64,000 bases of DNA from Zelopaecilomyces penicillatus (Eukaryota; Ascomycota; Sordariomycetes; Hypocreales; Pseudodiploosporaceae). The position numbers and the translations under genes were made by a program. The stretch spans positions 5,208,001 through 5,272,000 of the forward strand of contig VCCP01000001.1 in assembly GCA_005765155.1 (NCBI GenBank), given 5' to 3'. The notes beneath the pieces were generated by a model. The model did no database searches, had not been told where the DNA came from, and saw only the letters and a program-made list of their open reading frames with translations. Below, piece after piece: positions 49,912-62,415 of the stretch (positions are counted from its first letter, which is position 1; every line of letters begins with the position of its first letter).

Positions 49912-52900
49912 CTAGAACATTGTCTCATCCTCAAAATGGTTCTCGGGCATAATGTCGTGCCACGTCTTGACAGTGGGTGAGCCACAAGAGCGGTCGAACC
50001 ACAGCTGGGACTCGTTGGTGTCAAGGCGGCTGACAATGTGCGAAACGGCGGAGCTGTAGAGACCACAGCGAGGAGCGCCGTGGTTGTTCGTGTAGAACCG
50101 GTACGCTGTGCAGCCGTGGGTAGAAGCCATCTCGCTAGTGCAGAATTGGTAGCAACCCTCGATGGTGACAGCAACACCCTCGCGGTTCTCGGCGAACTCG
50201 GCGATGAGATGCTGGCCAGCGGAGCTACCGCGGACACCACAGTAGAGGCTACCAGCAGTTGGGGCACCGTTCTTCATCTCGTGTTCGCAGACGATGTTGG
50301 TGCGGAGAGGAGCCTCAACAGGAGCAGCCATCATGCGCTTCTCAACAACGGGAGCCATCTTCATGTCAATGACACTTCCAGGGGTAGGATAGTGGACAAT
50401 GGGTCTGGTTGTGGTGTGGCGATGCTTCTTGGTGGTGGAGTGGTGAGGCTTCTTTGTCTTGCTGTGATGGGGCTTCTTGGTGTGGGTAGGAGGAGTAGGC
50501 ACAGGATACGGCTGCTCCTGGGAAGGAGTAGGGTAAGGATAGTGAGGATGGTTGGGCTTGCTGGTAGCGTGGCCATTCTTAGTGGTTTTGGTAGAGTGGC
50601 CGTGCTTGGAGGTCTTGGTAGAGTGACCATGCTTGGAAGTCTTGGTGGTGGGCTGGGGATAAGGATACTCCGTGTTCTTGGTGGTGGTGGAAGGACCAGT
50701 GGGAACGCTGGGGTATGGGCTGGAGCTGGAGGCCATGGTGGTTGAGCTGGAAGAGCTGCTGGAACCGGTTGGGTTTCGGCTGGAGCTGGAAGAAGTCATG
50801 CTGCCGGAGCTTGATGAGCTTGTGCTGGTAGCCATACTGCTGGAAGAGCTGCTAGAGCTGGTGGGGTTCTGGCTGGAGCTGGAAGAAGTCATGCTACCAG
50901 AGCTTGATGAGCTGCTGGAACCAGTTGGGTTTTGGCTGGAACTGGAAGAAGTCATGCTGCCGGAGCTTGATGAGCTGCTGGAACCAGTTGGGTTTCGGCT
51001 GGAGCTGGAAGAAGTCATGCTGCCGGAGCTTGATGAGCTTGTGCTGGTAGCCATGCTGCTGGAAGAGCTGCTAGAGCTGGTGGGGTTCTGGCTGGAGCTG
51101 GATGAGGTCATGCTAGAAGAGCCGGAGGTCATGCTGGAAGAGCTGGAACCGGTGGGCACACTGGGCATCGCGCTGGTGCTTGATGAGGTCATGCTGGAAG
51201 AGCTGCTGGAAGTAGGATATTCACTTGAGCTGGAAGAGGTCGAGGTCATGCTGGTGGAGCTGGAAGAGCTGCTTGACCCAGTAGGATAGGTGCTTGAGCT
51301 GGAGGAGCTGCTGGAACCAGTTGGGTATTCGCTTGAACTGGAAGAAGTCATACTGGTAGAGCTTGATGAGCTTGTGCTGGTCGCCATGCTGCTGGAAGAG
51401 CTGCTAGAGCTGGTGGGATACTCGCTCGAAGAAGATGAAGTCATGCTAGTAGAGCTAGAAGTGCTGGAACCAGTGGGAACACTGGGGAAAGCACTTGAGC
51501 TGGAGGATGTCATGCTGCTTGAGCTGCTGGAACCAGTTGGGTACTCGCTAGAGCTGGATGAGGTCATGCTGGAGCTGGAGGAGCTGCTGGAACCAGTGGG
51601 GTACTCGCTTGAGCTGGAAGAGCTTGTGCTGGTAGTCATGCTGCTAGAAGAGCTGCTGGATCCGGTAGGATACTCGCTCGACGAAGAAGTCATGCTCGTG
51701 GAGCTGCTGGACGAGGAAGTCATGGTGGTTGAGCTAGAGATGCTGGAACCGGTGGGGACACTGGGATAAGCGCTTGAGCTGGAAGATGTCATGCTGGAAG
51801 AGCTGCTGCTGGAACCAGTAGGATACTCGCTTGATGAAGAGGAGGTCATGCTGGAAGAGCTGCTGCTTGAGCCGGTTGGGTATTCACTGGAGCTAGACGA
51901 GGTCATGCTAGTGGTCATGCTGCTTGAGGAGCTTGAACCAGTAGGATATTCGCTCGAGGAAGACGAGGTCATGCTAGTAGAGCTAGACGAGCTGCTAGAA
52001 CCGGTGGGATACTCGCTGGAGCTGGATGAAGTCATGCTGGTAGAGCTGCTGCTTGAGCCGGTGGGGTACTCGCTTGACGAAGACGAGGTCATGCTGGTAG
52101 AAGAGCTGGAACCAGTAGGAACACTTGGGTACGCGCTGGAGCTTGAGGAAGTCATGCTGGAGCTGGAGGAGCTGGAGCCAGTAGGATAGGTGCTTGAGCT
52201 GGATGAGCTGCTTGAACCAGTTGGGTATTCACTTGAGCTGGAAGAGGTCATGCTGGTAGTCGTGCTGCTGGAAGAGCTGGAGCCAGTGGGATACTCGCTG
52301 GAGCTGGATGAAGTCATGCTGGAGCTGGACGAGCTTGAGCCAGTAGGATATTCGCTTGAAGACGATGTCATGCTGGTAGAGCTGCTAGAACCAGTAGGAA
52401 CGCTGGGGTATGCGCTGGAGCTGGACGAGGTCATGCTGGAGCTGGAGGAGCTGGAGCCAGTAGAATACTCGCTAGAGCTGGATGAGCTGCTTGAACCAGT
52501 GGGGTATTCGCTTGAGCTTGATGAAGTCATGCTGGTGGTCATGCTGCTGGAAGAGCTAGAGCCAGTGGGATACTCGCTTGAGCTGCTAGAAGAGCTGCTT
52601 GAGCCGGTGGGGACACTTGGGTAAGCACTGGAGCTTGAAGAGGTCATGCTAGTGCTAGACGAGCTGCTTGAACCAGTTGGGTACTCGCTTGATGAAGAAG
52701 AAGACGAAGTCATGCTGGTAGAGCTGGACGAGGTCATGCTAGTGGTCATGCTGGAGCTGGAGGAGCTGCTTGAACCAGTAGGATACTCGCTAGAGCTGCT
52801 AGAAGAGCTGCTTGAGCCGGTGGGGACACTTGGGTAAGCACTGGAGCTTGAAGAGGTCATGCTAGTGCTAGACGAGCTGCTTGAACCAGTTGGGTACTCG

Positions 52901-54162
52901 CTTGATGAAGAAGAAGACGAAGTCATGCTGGTAGAGCTAGACGAGCTGCTTGAGCCAGTTGGGTACTCGCTTGAAGAGGATGAGGTCATGCTAGTCATGC
53001 TGGAGCTGGAGGAGCTGCTTGAACCAGTGGGATACTCGCTAGAGCTGCTGGAAGAGCTGCTAGAGCCAGTAGGATACTCGCTGGAAGAAGAAGACGACGA
53101 GGTCATGCTAGTAGTCATGCTGCTGGAAGAGCTGCTAGACCCAGTTGGGTATTCGCTTGAGCTAGAAGAGCTGCTGGACCCAGTTGGCACACTTGGGTAC
53201 GCACTGCTGGAGCTTGAGGTCATGCTAGTCATGCTTGAGCTGGAAGAGCTGGAGTCAGTTGGGTACTCGCTGGAGCTGCTTGAAGAGCTGCTTGAACCGG
53301 TAGGATATTCACTGGAGCTAGACGAGGTCATGCTGGTCATCATGCTGCTGCTGGAAGAGCTAGATCCGGTAGGATACTCGCTAGAGCTGCTTGAAGAGCT
53401 GCTTGACCCAGTGGGGTACTCGCTGGAAGACGAAGAAGATGAGGTCATGCTAGTCATCATGCTGCTGGAAGAACTGCTAGAACCGGTAGGATAATCGCTG
53501 GAGCTGCTGCTGCTGCTGCTGCTGCTTGATCCAGTAGGAATGCTTGGGTACGGGTACCCAGCCTGAGACGAGGTCATGCTTTCAGTTCCAGTAGTCGCAG
53601 TAGGATAAGGCTCATCGGTCTCGGTGTCAGTCGGGGGCATAGGATATTCGCTGGGCTCAGGATATCCAGTGGGTTCAGGGTACTCGATCGGCTGGGGGTA
53701 CTCGCTGACAGGATAGTCGGTCGACACGGGGTACTCTGAAGAATCGTAAGACTCGGACGGCGTGGGATAACCAGTGGGTTCTGGGTAGCCAGTCGGCTCC
53801 GGGTAGCCAGTTGTGGAGCCGCCGACCGGAGGATAGTCGGTAGAGGCCGACGGCACGTAGACCGTCACGGTGGACACCACAGTCGCCGGGGCGGAGCACT
53901 CGCCATCCAAGTCATACTCTCCGGGGGGAGGGCTCTTGGGAGCACCTCCTCCAAGAGTATCACGGAGAAGGTCTTCCAAGCCAATGAACGGAGTACGACG
54001 TTCAATCTATCCCAAATTAAGAGTCAGTCTCATCATCATCATCATCTTCATCATCATCTTGATATTGCTTCCAAAATTTCGTACCTTGCTGGGAGCACTA
54101 GGCGCCGCGTCCACCGAAGCAGACAGTAGCCCAGAGGCCACAACAAGCGAGAGCACACGCAT
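49912..54162 (-). CDS. Secreted Ser/Tyr-rich tandem-repeat cell-surface protein
   Basis: Two exons, 54162-54085 and 54006-49912, encode 1,390 residues. Exon 1 is almost exactly the signal peptide (VLSLVVASGLLSASVDA). A Pro/Tyr region with YPEPTG units comes next (about 75-150). About 930 residues (182-1110) of degenerate repeats follow, built from EYPTGSSSSSS, MTSSSSS and, less often, AYPSVPTGSS units. A Lys/His/Thr-rich segment comes next (about 1130-1215, KTSKHGHSTKTSKHGHS), then a conserved globular C-terminus (about 1245-1390) with Cys spacing and an ACTAYRFYTN-like core (GCTAYRFYTNN ... WFDRSC) as seen in fungal surface proteins. The Ser blocks should be heavily O-mannosylated, giving a rod that displays the C-terminal domain; adhesin or wall glycoprotein is inferred. 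No GPI signal is seen. The 78-nt intron contains a CATCATCATC repeat. Confidence 0.85.
50735..53545 (-). repeat. Coding minisatellite array (EYPTG/Ser-run units)
   Basis: About 2.8 kb of variable-length Ser-codon repeats inside the surface-protein gene. Units are about 50-110 bases, formed from a Tyr-Pro-Thr-Gly box plus runs of Ser codons (mostly AGC/TCC/TCA/TCT) and a Met-Thr box. Near-identical higher-order copies occur within it. Confidence 0.85.
52580..52938 (-). repeat. Perfect 146-bp internal duplication, 213-bp offset
   Basis: 52580-52725 and 52793-52938 are identical base for base by direct comparison. The offset is 213 bp, exactly 71 codons, so the reading frame is kept. This points to a recent unequal exchange or slippage inside the array. 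Confidence 0.85.
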
Positions 54163-55602
54163 ATTGGAAGATGCGCGGAAGGCGGGAGACGAAAAAGCTG
54201 TTGGGTTAGTAAGTTTAAAAGAGTGACTAGTTAATGATTAAAAATGGGGGGTTAGAAGACAGTCCAAAACAGACTGACTTCTAAAACGAAGGATGAAGAA
54301 GAAAAAAGAGTGTGGGGTGCGGGCTACGTTGGCCACTGCTGATGATTCCTTTCATCTCTGACAGAGGGCGCGGCGAAGCTGGTTATATACTCGAAAAAGG
54401 CTGGCAAGCTGGCGTCTTCCCTCAGCGTCTCTCTCTGCCTTTGGCTACCCATGATCCTCACTCTCCAGGCCCCTTGGTGAGATTTTCGGTCCCAAGGGCG
54501 AGCAGAATCACAGGAGTGGCCCCTACTCAAAAAATCTCAGTATTACCCGCCTCCCAGTTGTGTTCGCCTCCTGCTCCTCCTCCTCCTACTGCTCAAGGCC
54601 TCTGCAGTACACCACAGTAAGACCGTCTGAGGCATTCCTGTCTCCCTTGAGGGCCCAGAAACGCGAACCAGACTGTGTGAACAATGCGGAAAGTGTATGG
54701 AGGTGAGATGGTGCTGTTTGTTCGTGAGTCCCCGCGAGGGCGACCGAGTCGGAGCCAGTCTGTGAAGGGAGGAGGTATACACTTTTTTCGCCCTGCCTCA
54801 CCCTTTACCACTAGGCAAATAAGGTAGTCTCATCTGCCAGGAACAGAAACACTGCCTTGGTCCTTAGGCTTCCACAGTGAACAAAAAAACAGACAATGGA
54901 AAATAAATTGTTAGTAGGCATATTCACTGAGTGTGTATGTGTTTGGAGATGTGCGCGCGGGTTGCAATGCAAATTCGGCTTTGATTCAATTGATTCCCCC
55001 TCCCCCGAAGAAAAAAAAAAGTACAGTAAAGCCATCATCCCGGATGGTCTTGTGCCGCCTCATGTACAGTGACCACCTTAGCTCGGAGCTGTGAATGCGT
55101 TTCAAATTGGGTGATGAGAAGGGAAACTTTAAAAAAAGGGTATTTCGAGAGAGACACTCATCAAACGCCGCCGCGCCACTAAGTCGCCAAAACACGGTGA
55201 AATCGATAACGCAAGGAACAGGAAAACACAATAGGGCCCGTGACAGAGCCATAATAACCATGCGCCAAAAATGCATAGCCGTTCAACTCAGGGCCCTTCC
55301 AATGTGCCCAGCTGAGTCACGGTTTACGTAGATACAAAATCAATAATAAAAGAAAACCAATTGAGTCGGGCGCACTGCCAACTCGGCATTGTTGCCCAGT
55401 CCTCCCATCATTTGCGTAGAGGAGATGCAGCAGCAGTAGTGGTAATTTGTGTACAGTGTCTGCATCCTTTTGCTATTTCATAAGCACAGTCAAGATCGTG
55501 ATATCGCACCATCCTTCCATATATTGATTGCCCAGGTAGAAACTTTCACCGGGCTTGATTCAAAGGTCTAATAACCTCTTGTCGAGTCGTAAAGGTTTAA
55601 TA
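54163..55602. promoter_or_regulatory. Promoter of the repeat-protein gene and 3' flank of the Ser/Pro-rich gene
   Basis: 1.44 kb between two minus-strand genes, with A-rich runs near 55008-55020 and 55129-55139. No gene; frames up to about 118 codons are compositional. Confidence 0.45.
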
Positions 55603-56610
55603 TCAGTCCTCCCAAATCGTTTCCAAATCCAGATCGCCCCGTCTTTCGGCACCGCAGACACTCCACCGTTTCCGCTTGTCTCTGGAGCCGTAAGACATGG
55701 TTCGGCCTCGGATTGGTCCATCCAAGCTGCTCCGTCCCTTGACATCAGACGCGTCGTTCGCATCAGCCGAATCAGCCGACTCTGCTGCAGCTTTCAAATG
55801 AGCTAATCTCTCGGCTTCGAGAGCCGCTTCCTCCGCATCTGGTGAATCAGGGATTGTCTCCAAGCTCGATATGCTAGGGCTACGTGATCTGGTCGAGGTG
55901 GGTGTTGATGGAACGGAGGAATAGGCGCCTCCACTAAAACTACTAGAGAAGGGATCGTAGGCTCTGTACGTTGATGATGATGATGATGATGACGATGATG
56001 AGGTAGATAATGGAGTGCCGCCAGAAAAGGAGGAAAATGAAGTCGCGGTTGTCTGACCGAAGTTCCGAAGCGGGGAGGATGTTCGTCGTAGTCGGGTTGC
56101 GGAGATGGCGGGGCTGCCAAGAACAGGAGAGATGCTCCTGTCAATCGGTTGCCGATCATGGTCTAGGACAGTTGTTCTGACAGGAGAGGCTGCTGGGAAG
56201 GCTTCGTCAGCCGGTTTGCGAGGGGTGCGAACACGACTAGGCGACCCCATCGGACTTGCTGGCCGAAACTGCGGCGAGTATAGAATATGGCCAGACCCAT
56301 TGAGGCCAGGCATAGACTGTGTGCGGGACATGGCTGGGGCGAGGCTCGCAACAGACCGCGAACGCGAATGTGCTCCAGAGAGAGGCGATGCGGTTCGGGA
56401 ACGGTGGGGTATTGCTGCCGATAAAGGTCCCCATATCGGCGAGATTGGGGAGGAGGGGTTTGAATCAACACCTCGTCTCATTGTGGAGGCAGGCTTCTTG
56501 GAAGTGTCGAGTTCGAGTACTGAGGGTATGTGTGGGTTGTTTAGGCGCAGTGACGGCAGAGGCGAGGAACGGAATGCTTCCATACGTTCCGTCTCAGGAA
56601 CAGGTTCCAT
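55603..56610 (-). CDS. Ser/Pro/Arg-rich disordered protein with conserved C-terminal tail
   Basis: One exon, 335 residues, predicted to be almost fully disordered. It is rich in SP and RS/RT dipeptides (PSSPISPIWGP, RTASPLSGAHSRSRS, RTQSMPGLNG), which are likely proline-directed and basophilic kinase sites and possible 14-3-3 sites. A ten-Ser run occurs at about residue 210. An Ala/Glu helix (EEAALEAERLAHLKAAAE, about 259-276) precedes the strikingly conserved-looking end KRKRWSVCGAERRGDLDLETIWED, given here as RKRWSVCGAERRG plus DLETIWED. Proteins of this type are labelled basic proline-rich protein in related fungi, and I recall the tail as their conserved element. No enzymatic domain is seen; a scaffold or signalling target is inferred. 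Confidence 0.75.
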   Translation of the reverse strand: MEPVPETERMEAFRSSPLPSLRLNNPHIPSVLELDTSKKPASTMRRGVDSNPSSPISPIWGPLSAAIPHRSRTASPLSGAHSRSRSVASLAPAMSRTQSMPGLNGSGHILYSPQFRPASPMGSPSRVRTPRKPADEAFPAASPVRTTVLDHDRQPIDRSISPVLGSPAISATRLRRTSSPLRNFGQTTATSFSSFSGGTPLSTSSSSSSSSSSTYRAYDPFSSSFSGGAYSSVPSTPTSTRSRSPSISSLETIPDSPDAEEAALEAERLAHLKAAAESADSADANDASDVKGRSSLDGPIRGRTMSYGSRDKRKRWSVCGAERRGDLDLETIWED

Positions 56611-57785
56611 TTCGGCGGTTCAGGTGAAACTGCATACAGGGGAAACGAAGAGTCGGGCCCAGGCTGACAGAACCGTGTGATGCGGCGAAGTCAGTAGCGT
56701 GTGTACGACTGAACCTCTCGATTGAGGAAAAACGTGTTTGCCTGATTCCAAAGTGACGTCGTCGGGACAAGCAGAGGTGTGAAGGCGAGGGAGGATTGAA
56801 AGAAACTTTGTCAGAAGCGTCCACGCGGATTTAGAATGGGGATGTGGATGGGCCAAGGGAGGCGGGCGTAGAGGTCTCGAGCTTGAACGAACAAGGCGGT
56901 CGAATGGGCAGAGTCGTAGAGACGTGGAGACGTAAATCGATCGTGAGCGTCGTAAGTGGTTTCAAGAAGAAAGAGTGAAATAAAAAGCGATCAAGGTCAT
57001 TCAATGGCGGTGATATGATGAGAGAGGTAGGTATGAAGAAAGTCACAGTGTGAAGTGGGAGGGCCACAGATGGATGATGTACTCCCGGACACGGCGAGGA
57101 GATGAGTCTTGTTCAATCCGACGGCTGAGCACGGATGGGGGGGGAAGCATGTGGCAATTGGCCGGCTCTTTCAATCAAAAACGATGCGTCGACATTCCTG
57201 GGCGTCCGGGAATTGAGAAGCGGAGAGTAGACGGTATCAGACAGCAGACAGGCAGCGGCCCAAAATAAACACGGCACTTTGAGACATGCACCACTCAACT
57301 GGCACAGACAGGTACCGGTGTGGATGGGCTTTGCGGGCTCTGCACGAAGCAAAATGGTCGATTTATATTTCGTACGCGTTCAGGCACGTTCGTTGTCTCG
57401 TTGCCTCGTTGCCTCTTGTCTCTGGGATTTGGTTTTGGCACACCAACCAGTGGCGGCTTTCTTTCGGCAAACACGGTGATGGGCGGGCTCGTCGTTTGTC
57501 GGCGTGGGTTTTGGTGGAAGTCGGTCGTAGGAGAGTGCGTTGATGGGTGAGTTTGTGTGTCGCCTCTGAGCGGCTGTGGCTGACAAAGGGAGGAAATAGG
57601 AGAGTGCGACAACAGATGACGAGGGATGCAGAGGACGATATGAGATTGTCGATGGCGGTCGTACGGAGGAGGAGGAAGTGGTGGTGGTTGGAACTTGGAG
57701 GAGAGGTGGAGGTGGAGGAGCAGGAAGAGGGACTTCGATGTCACTCGGAACGGGGCAGGTGGGGGGATCAGTCCAGAGCCAGTGC

Positions 57786-57850
57786 AGGGGTCACCTTGGA
57801 GTCACTTCAGGGTCGCTTCAGGGTCACGTCAAGGTCGCTACGGAGCCACC
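57786..57850. repeat. Short tandem repeat, GGGTCRCTTCA unit
   Basis: Five degenerate copies of about 10-12 bases in a row (GGTCACCTTGGA, GTCACTTCAG, GGTCGCTTCA, GGGTCACGTCA, AGGTCGCTAC). Confidence 0.7.
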
Positions 57851-58821
57851 CCAGGGTCCGAACGTCCTTGGATCAGCGGGTGAGTTGGCCTACCTACAAT
57901 TACTGTACCTACCTACCTATGGAGACGCCCGGCGCTAGGCCGTAGACTACAGCGGTTGACTGGCCTCTATAGCTCTATAGCCTCTATAACACACCTCTAC
58001 GGGCAGGTACAGGACGGCGTCTACCTGGGTACTTGTCGACTACCTGGTGCCTGGAAAAGGACGGCTTTGGATTCGACAGCGGCGACACCAAACATGCAGG
58101 AGAACGGATACCTGGGTTGGATGGATGGACCCCTTTTCGCTGAGCCGACGAATAAGCAAAAAGAGCTTCGTTGCTGAGAACTGGCGGAGAGAATCAAAGC
58201 AAATCATGTCAGTTCAGTTCGTATCGAATCAAGCATCCGTCCTGTCCTGTCTGTTCCTCTTGCCCCAGCAAGCCCCGTTATCCATCCAATTCGATGGAAC
58301 TCCCCCGGCCTCACCGTGGTTAGTTGGCTCTTTCAGCTGCTTTGCCCTATTAGAGGTGATTATGGGGGGGGAGCCTTGCGGGGAGACCCTCCTGGAACAC
58401 CACCCAAAGACCACTGGAAGCTTTGCCTGGAACAGCGGCCTCCACTGCGTCGGATTTCTACGGTCCAATCACAGCCTCTCCTTGGCCCTTCTGATTCCCC
58501 GCGCCTGACTCGCTCATTGCTGCTGAGGAATGCAACTCCAAAAAGCACTCAAAAGCATTCGATAGGTTAATTGATATGAATGGATGGATGCGCTTCAGGC
58601 CCCAGTTCAAAACATTCAGAAACATTTCAGCTGCCAACGGTTACAACCGATGGCCAATACAAGTGCAACTTGTGTTTACACAGTAGTAGGGGGTTGATTG
58701 GCCGTTGACTCAGCGGGTGTATTCTGGTGTAGGGTAGTGTATACGTTATGGCAAGTTACGCAGTAATTATAATTACTTGGCTTGCTTGGTAGTGGCGAGA
58801 GTATCTTGGACAACAACAACA

Positions 58822-58848
58822 AACAGTAACAGTAACAGTAACAGTAAC
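58822..58848. repeat. (AACAGT)n microsatellite
   Basis: Four uninterrupted 6-base units followed by CAACAACTG, in intergenic DNA. Confidence 0.8.
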
Positions 58849-60983
58849 ATCAACAACTGTTACTACTACTGGCGAGAATAACAACGCAATTGAAACTTCT
58901 GCCTAGTGGATTCATCAGTCATGGTGAATGCAAGTGGCAAAAAAAAAACCTACCGACTTACTGCATTAACACACGCTCAACCACCGTAGCTTCAACGTCA
59001 GCATGGCCCAGGTGAAACAAACTTTATGCAAGCCCATTCCCTCTAAACAACTCCTGATATCTGACCAAAAAAAAAAAGACACCAACTAGACAAGTCCGTT
59101 TCGAAAACCACCAATAAATGCTCCCGACTAATCAACGGTTAGCAATGAGATCACATCGGCCGGGGGGGAGGGGCTTCAAGCCAAGCCTCACCGACGGATT
59201 ATTACAAGTAGTTTCTGCTATAGCCTGTTGATAGTGCGGGTAATGTGGATCTGGTATGGGATATAATTATTACGACGTAGTAAACTGCCCTCCGCGTTTA
59301 GATCGGCCAGATCGGCCGTGTTATCCCAGCTCGTATTCGATAGGAATGATGGCCGACTGAGATGGGAATTAAATCTCTCACAGATGCTTGAAACAGGACA
59401 ATGCAAATGACATACGGTTAGGGTAGGTGACATAATTCCCCTCCTCGGCCCAATTCACCCCATCAGATGCAGATGTTCCATCAAACACCCACACCAACGC
59501 CGTCAACACACATCACGGACCCTCTGGAGGCGTCGGCCGTTGCGACTAACGGAAAAGGTGCCCTTTTTTACTTTTCCTTTCGTTTACTGGTTGTTGTTTC
59601 ATAATAGCATACTGTACATGCATTCACTACGCACGCCAAACTGGTGAATACTTTATTACTGCATAGCACCTATCGCAATCAATCCTGCAACCAAACTACA
59701 TTGCATTACATATGCCTGCCTATGCAGCCCATCAGGGGTCAGGGCGGCCCTGCATTGCCTGTCTCTTTGGCCAATAAAGTCATAAAAGTAATGAAAGTCA
59801 CACACTCTCTTTGCTCACCGCAAACGGCGGTGTCGGCGAACGGCCCGGTGAACGAGCGGCGAAGAGCGCAAGAGAAAAAGGGAAGCCCAACATACAGAAG
59901 TCAAGGGAGAGGGAGGGAGGATACAGTAATTTCACCTCATATATGGAGCCACTCCGTAACCAGACATCAAATACCATTAGAGACACTCATCTTACTCTTA
60001 CTTTGTACGAGTGAATACTCACATCAACCCACCGAGGTAATGCCCTTCGTCGCGTGCCGCGAATCCCTTCTACCGCTCTGGCTTCTCACCGCCAGCGCCC
60101 ATCTCGTGCTTCTTAGCCAGCCAGCCAACCTGTCATCATCATTCACCCACAGCTGCAGGAGCCTCGCTCGGTCAATTTCGACTTGCGCTCGACCATTGTA
60201 ATTTCTCATTGATTCATACCAGCGCATTAACTTTCATAGTCTTCTTTAAAGTCAAGCAGGATGTGTTTAGTGCTGATACTGGTGATGGTGGTTAGACCTC
60301 ATCAAGCGCCACATCTCTAGCTTAATAGCCATCATTATTCACCGCATCGTATAATATTGACGATCGACATTTCTACTACCATTTTAAACGGTTAGACCTG
60401 TCTTCTGACGAGGGAATGAATTTAACATCTTGCACTGTCATATTTTGCTTCACAGGCATCTGATACTCCGTTACTACCTCAAACATCAATCACCTACCTA
60501 CCCTGGAGCATAGATTTCATCTTCTTGGAATTAATCCTCTCCAAGCATCTCATCACTCACGCTTAGCAACATATGTAGCAACTATTACCCATTTCTAGCA
60601 ATGTATCATTCTCTTTAAAGCAAATTTCCATTCTTTAGATTTATGGTACTTGCTAGATGATCTAGCTCAGTCTTGTTGCTGAGTGGAATAACTTGCTGTG
60701 TCCACCTGATCAACTTGCTTTGCTCTCCCAATTCATTTTCTACTATCCCAAGCAGAGTAGAAATAATTGCCCACCCACTAAGTAGATATGTTCGAGATTT
60801 TCAATTGATGACATTCCCACCCAAATCATCCCAAGACTATCCAGCTCATCAACCTGCACCCCCATCACGAAACGCGTTGATATAAACGGGAAATAACCAT
60901 ACCACAGAGCTACTGGCAAACCACACGGGACTTGGCAAGTACCAATTCGCAGTCATAATCTCTGCCATCTGCATTACCAAATT

Positions 60984-62415
60984 TCAGCAATAGTGGGGAG
61001 ACGGCATAGTCGACGCAGTCATCTTCGCAGAGCTTTCTTCCTGGATCAAGACACTCCTCCATGCAAAAGGGGAGTATATCATCACTGTATTCGTCTTTCT
61101 AGGCTCGTTCCAATCAAGGTTAATGATGGCCTTGGAGCTGAGAAACACGAACTCTAGCTCAAGAGAGTTCCTGAGAATACCTTGAAACTCTTGTAGGACA
61201 GTCTCTCGATTTGTTTGCGAATCGTTGGATGAATCGGTTGCCCAAAAGCTGGATAGTTCATTCACCATATCGTCAAGAAAAGCTTCAACAGCTTTCTCAT
61301 CGATCTGGTTTCCAACTATCAACGACCCTTGCGCAAGCCAATGGGCCAGCGATAGAAGTTTGTCACTAGCCTCGTCACCTGCCTCGAAATGTCGTTCTAA
61401 GAGCTGTTCAGCAAAAATCCACCCACAACGAATGGCACTCCGTCTTTACCATACCTATAAGTTGAGCTCTTGCCCGACGGAAATTCCTGCCGGAATCCGA
61501 TGCCCAGAAAGCTCCCTTTCCCTTAAACACACGAGATACAACTCTTTTCCATAGCCATCTCTCTATAACGAGGGGCTTATGTTCATCGTTTTGAAGCAGC
61601 TTCGCTTGATCGGCACTCAAAGGGTTAATGTTACAAGCTGCCGGCGCCTCGACATCTGCTGGGTCATAGCTAGCTAACAAATTAGCTAGACTGCGGATGT
61701 TGTAACTGAGTCGCTTCCAAGAAGACTGAATCTCTCCGTCCGATGTCTTTTTCGAGTTGGCGAGTGATCCATTTTCCGTTGCTTTCAGCACAAGTCGGGC
61801 ACTCTCAAGCTCTGCAACCACTCGCTCTAGTTGCTCACCAAGGTAATTATTTCTGGACTTGAGAGTTTTATACTCTTGCTTCATCCTCTCCCACTGCTCA
61901 TTCTGGAGCTTTATTTGGTTTTGGAGGTCCAAGTTTGCATTGGACGCATGTAGAAGACGGCGCTCAAGGGAAGGCTTCTTCAAATAATATCTCATGGTTT
62001 TTGAGAGATAGCGTTTTAGTTTCGCACTTTCTCGTATCATGAGGTCTTTCTCATCTGCGAAAAGCGCACCCATCGAACGGATACACTCATTTTGCTCGGG
62101 GTAAAGCGTCTGCGCGATCTCATGGCGCTGTAAAGAAATACCGGCATCATGATGATCCAAGCCATTCTCGCGCATGGCTGTTACATGGCCATCTTGCTCC
62201 AGACTTTCTTCTTTGAGAAAACTCTCACTAGGGCAGATTGGCATCGGAAATTGTTCTCCAGCAGGCGAGGGGACAGCTTCATGATCTTGATTGCCGGTGG
62301 CGGTTGCTGGTAAAGAATAGAGGTCCGGAGAGAGCCTTTCGTCTTTTGCAGAAGGACAGGAAGGGGCGGCTTCTGCATCGTTATCCATATTCACGTCGGC
62401 AAGATCTTCCATCAT
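60984..62415 (-). CDS. Coiled-coil protein of unknown function, probably lineage-restricted
   Basis: Two exons, 62415-61455 and 61396-60984, encode 457 residues; the 58-nt intron has a CTGAAC branch site and TTAG acceptor. Residues 1-110 are acidic and disordered. Residues about 115-215 form a coiled coil (LQNQIKLQNEQWERMKQEYK). The C-terminal half is helical, with a WLWKRVVSRVFKGKGAFW segment (about 287-304) that resembles an architecture I have seen in fungal hypothetical proteins; no function is known. The splice choice is favoured because it joins QLI to ERHFEAGDEASDKLL in frame; using the earlier AG gives an immediate stop. It is divergently transcribed from the Hsp70-like gene. Confidence 0.7.

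Larger units (their letters stand above)
56611..60983. other. 4.4-kb intergenic stretch
   Basis: Begins with the leader and promoter of the Ser/Pro-rich gene (CT-rich on the minus strand to about 57.7 kb). It contains an 11-base GGGTCRCTTCA repeat (57786-57850), CCTACCTACCTACC at 57890-57920, an AACAGT repeat (58822-58848) and A-runs near 58940 and 59067. From 59 to 61 kb only AT-richer sequence with short frames is seen. No tRNA, 5S rRNA or mobile element was recognised. Confidence 0.45.

Noticed and set aside
50672..53494. Chain of long plus-strand frames rich in Leu/Glu (ELLEPVGYSLE units)
   Set aside because: They are the exact antisense of the Ser-codon repeat array; the minus strand has the signal peptide, splice site and conserved C-terminus.
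57295..57744. 149-codon minus-strand Pro/His-rich frame
   Set aside because: CT-rich leader or promoter sequence of the Ser/Pro-rich gene; Pro/Ser richness follows from base composition.
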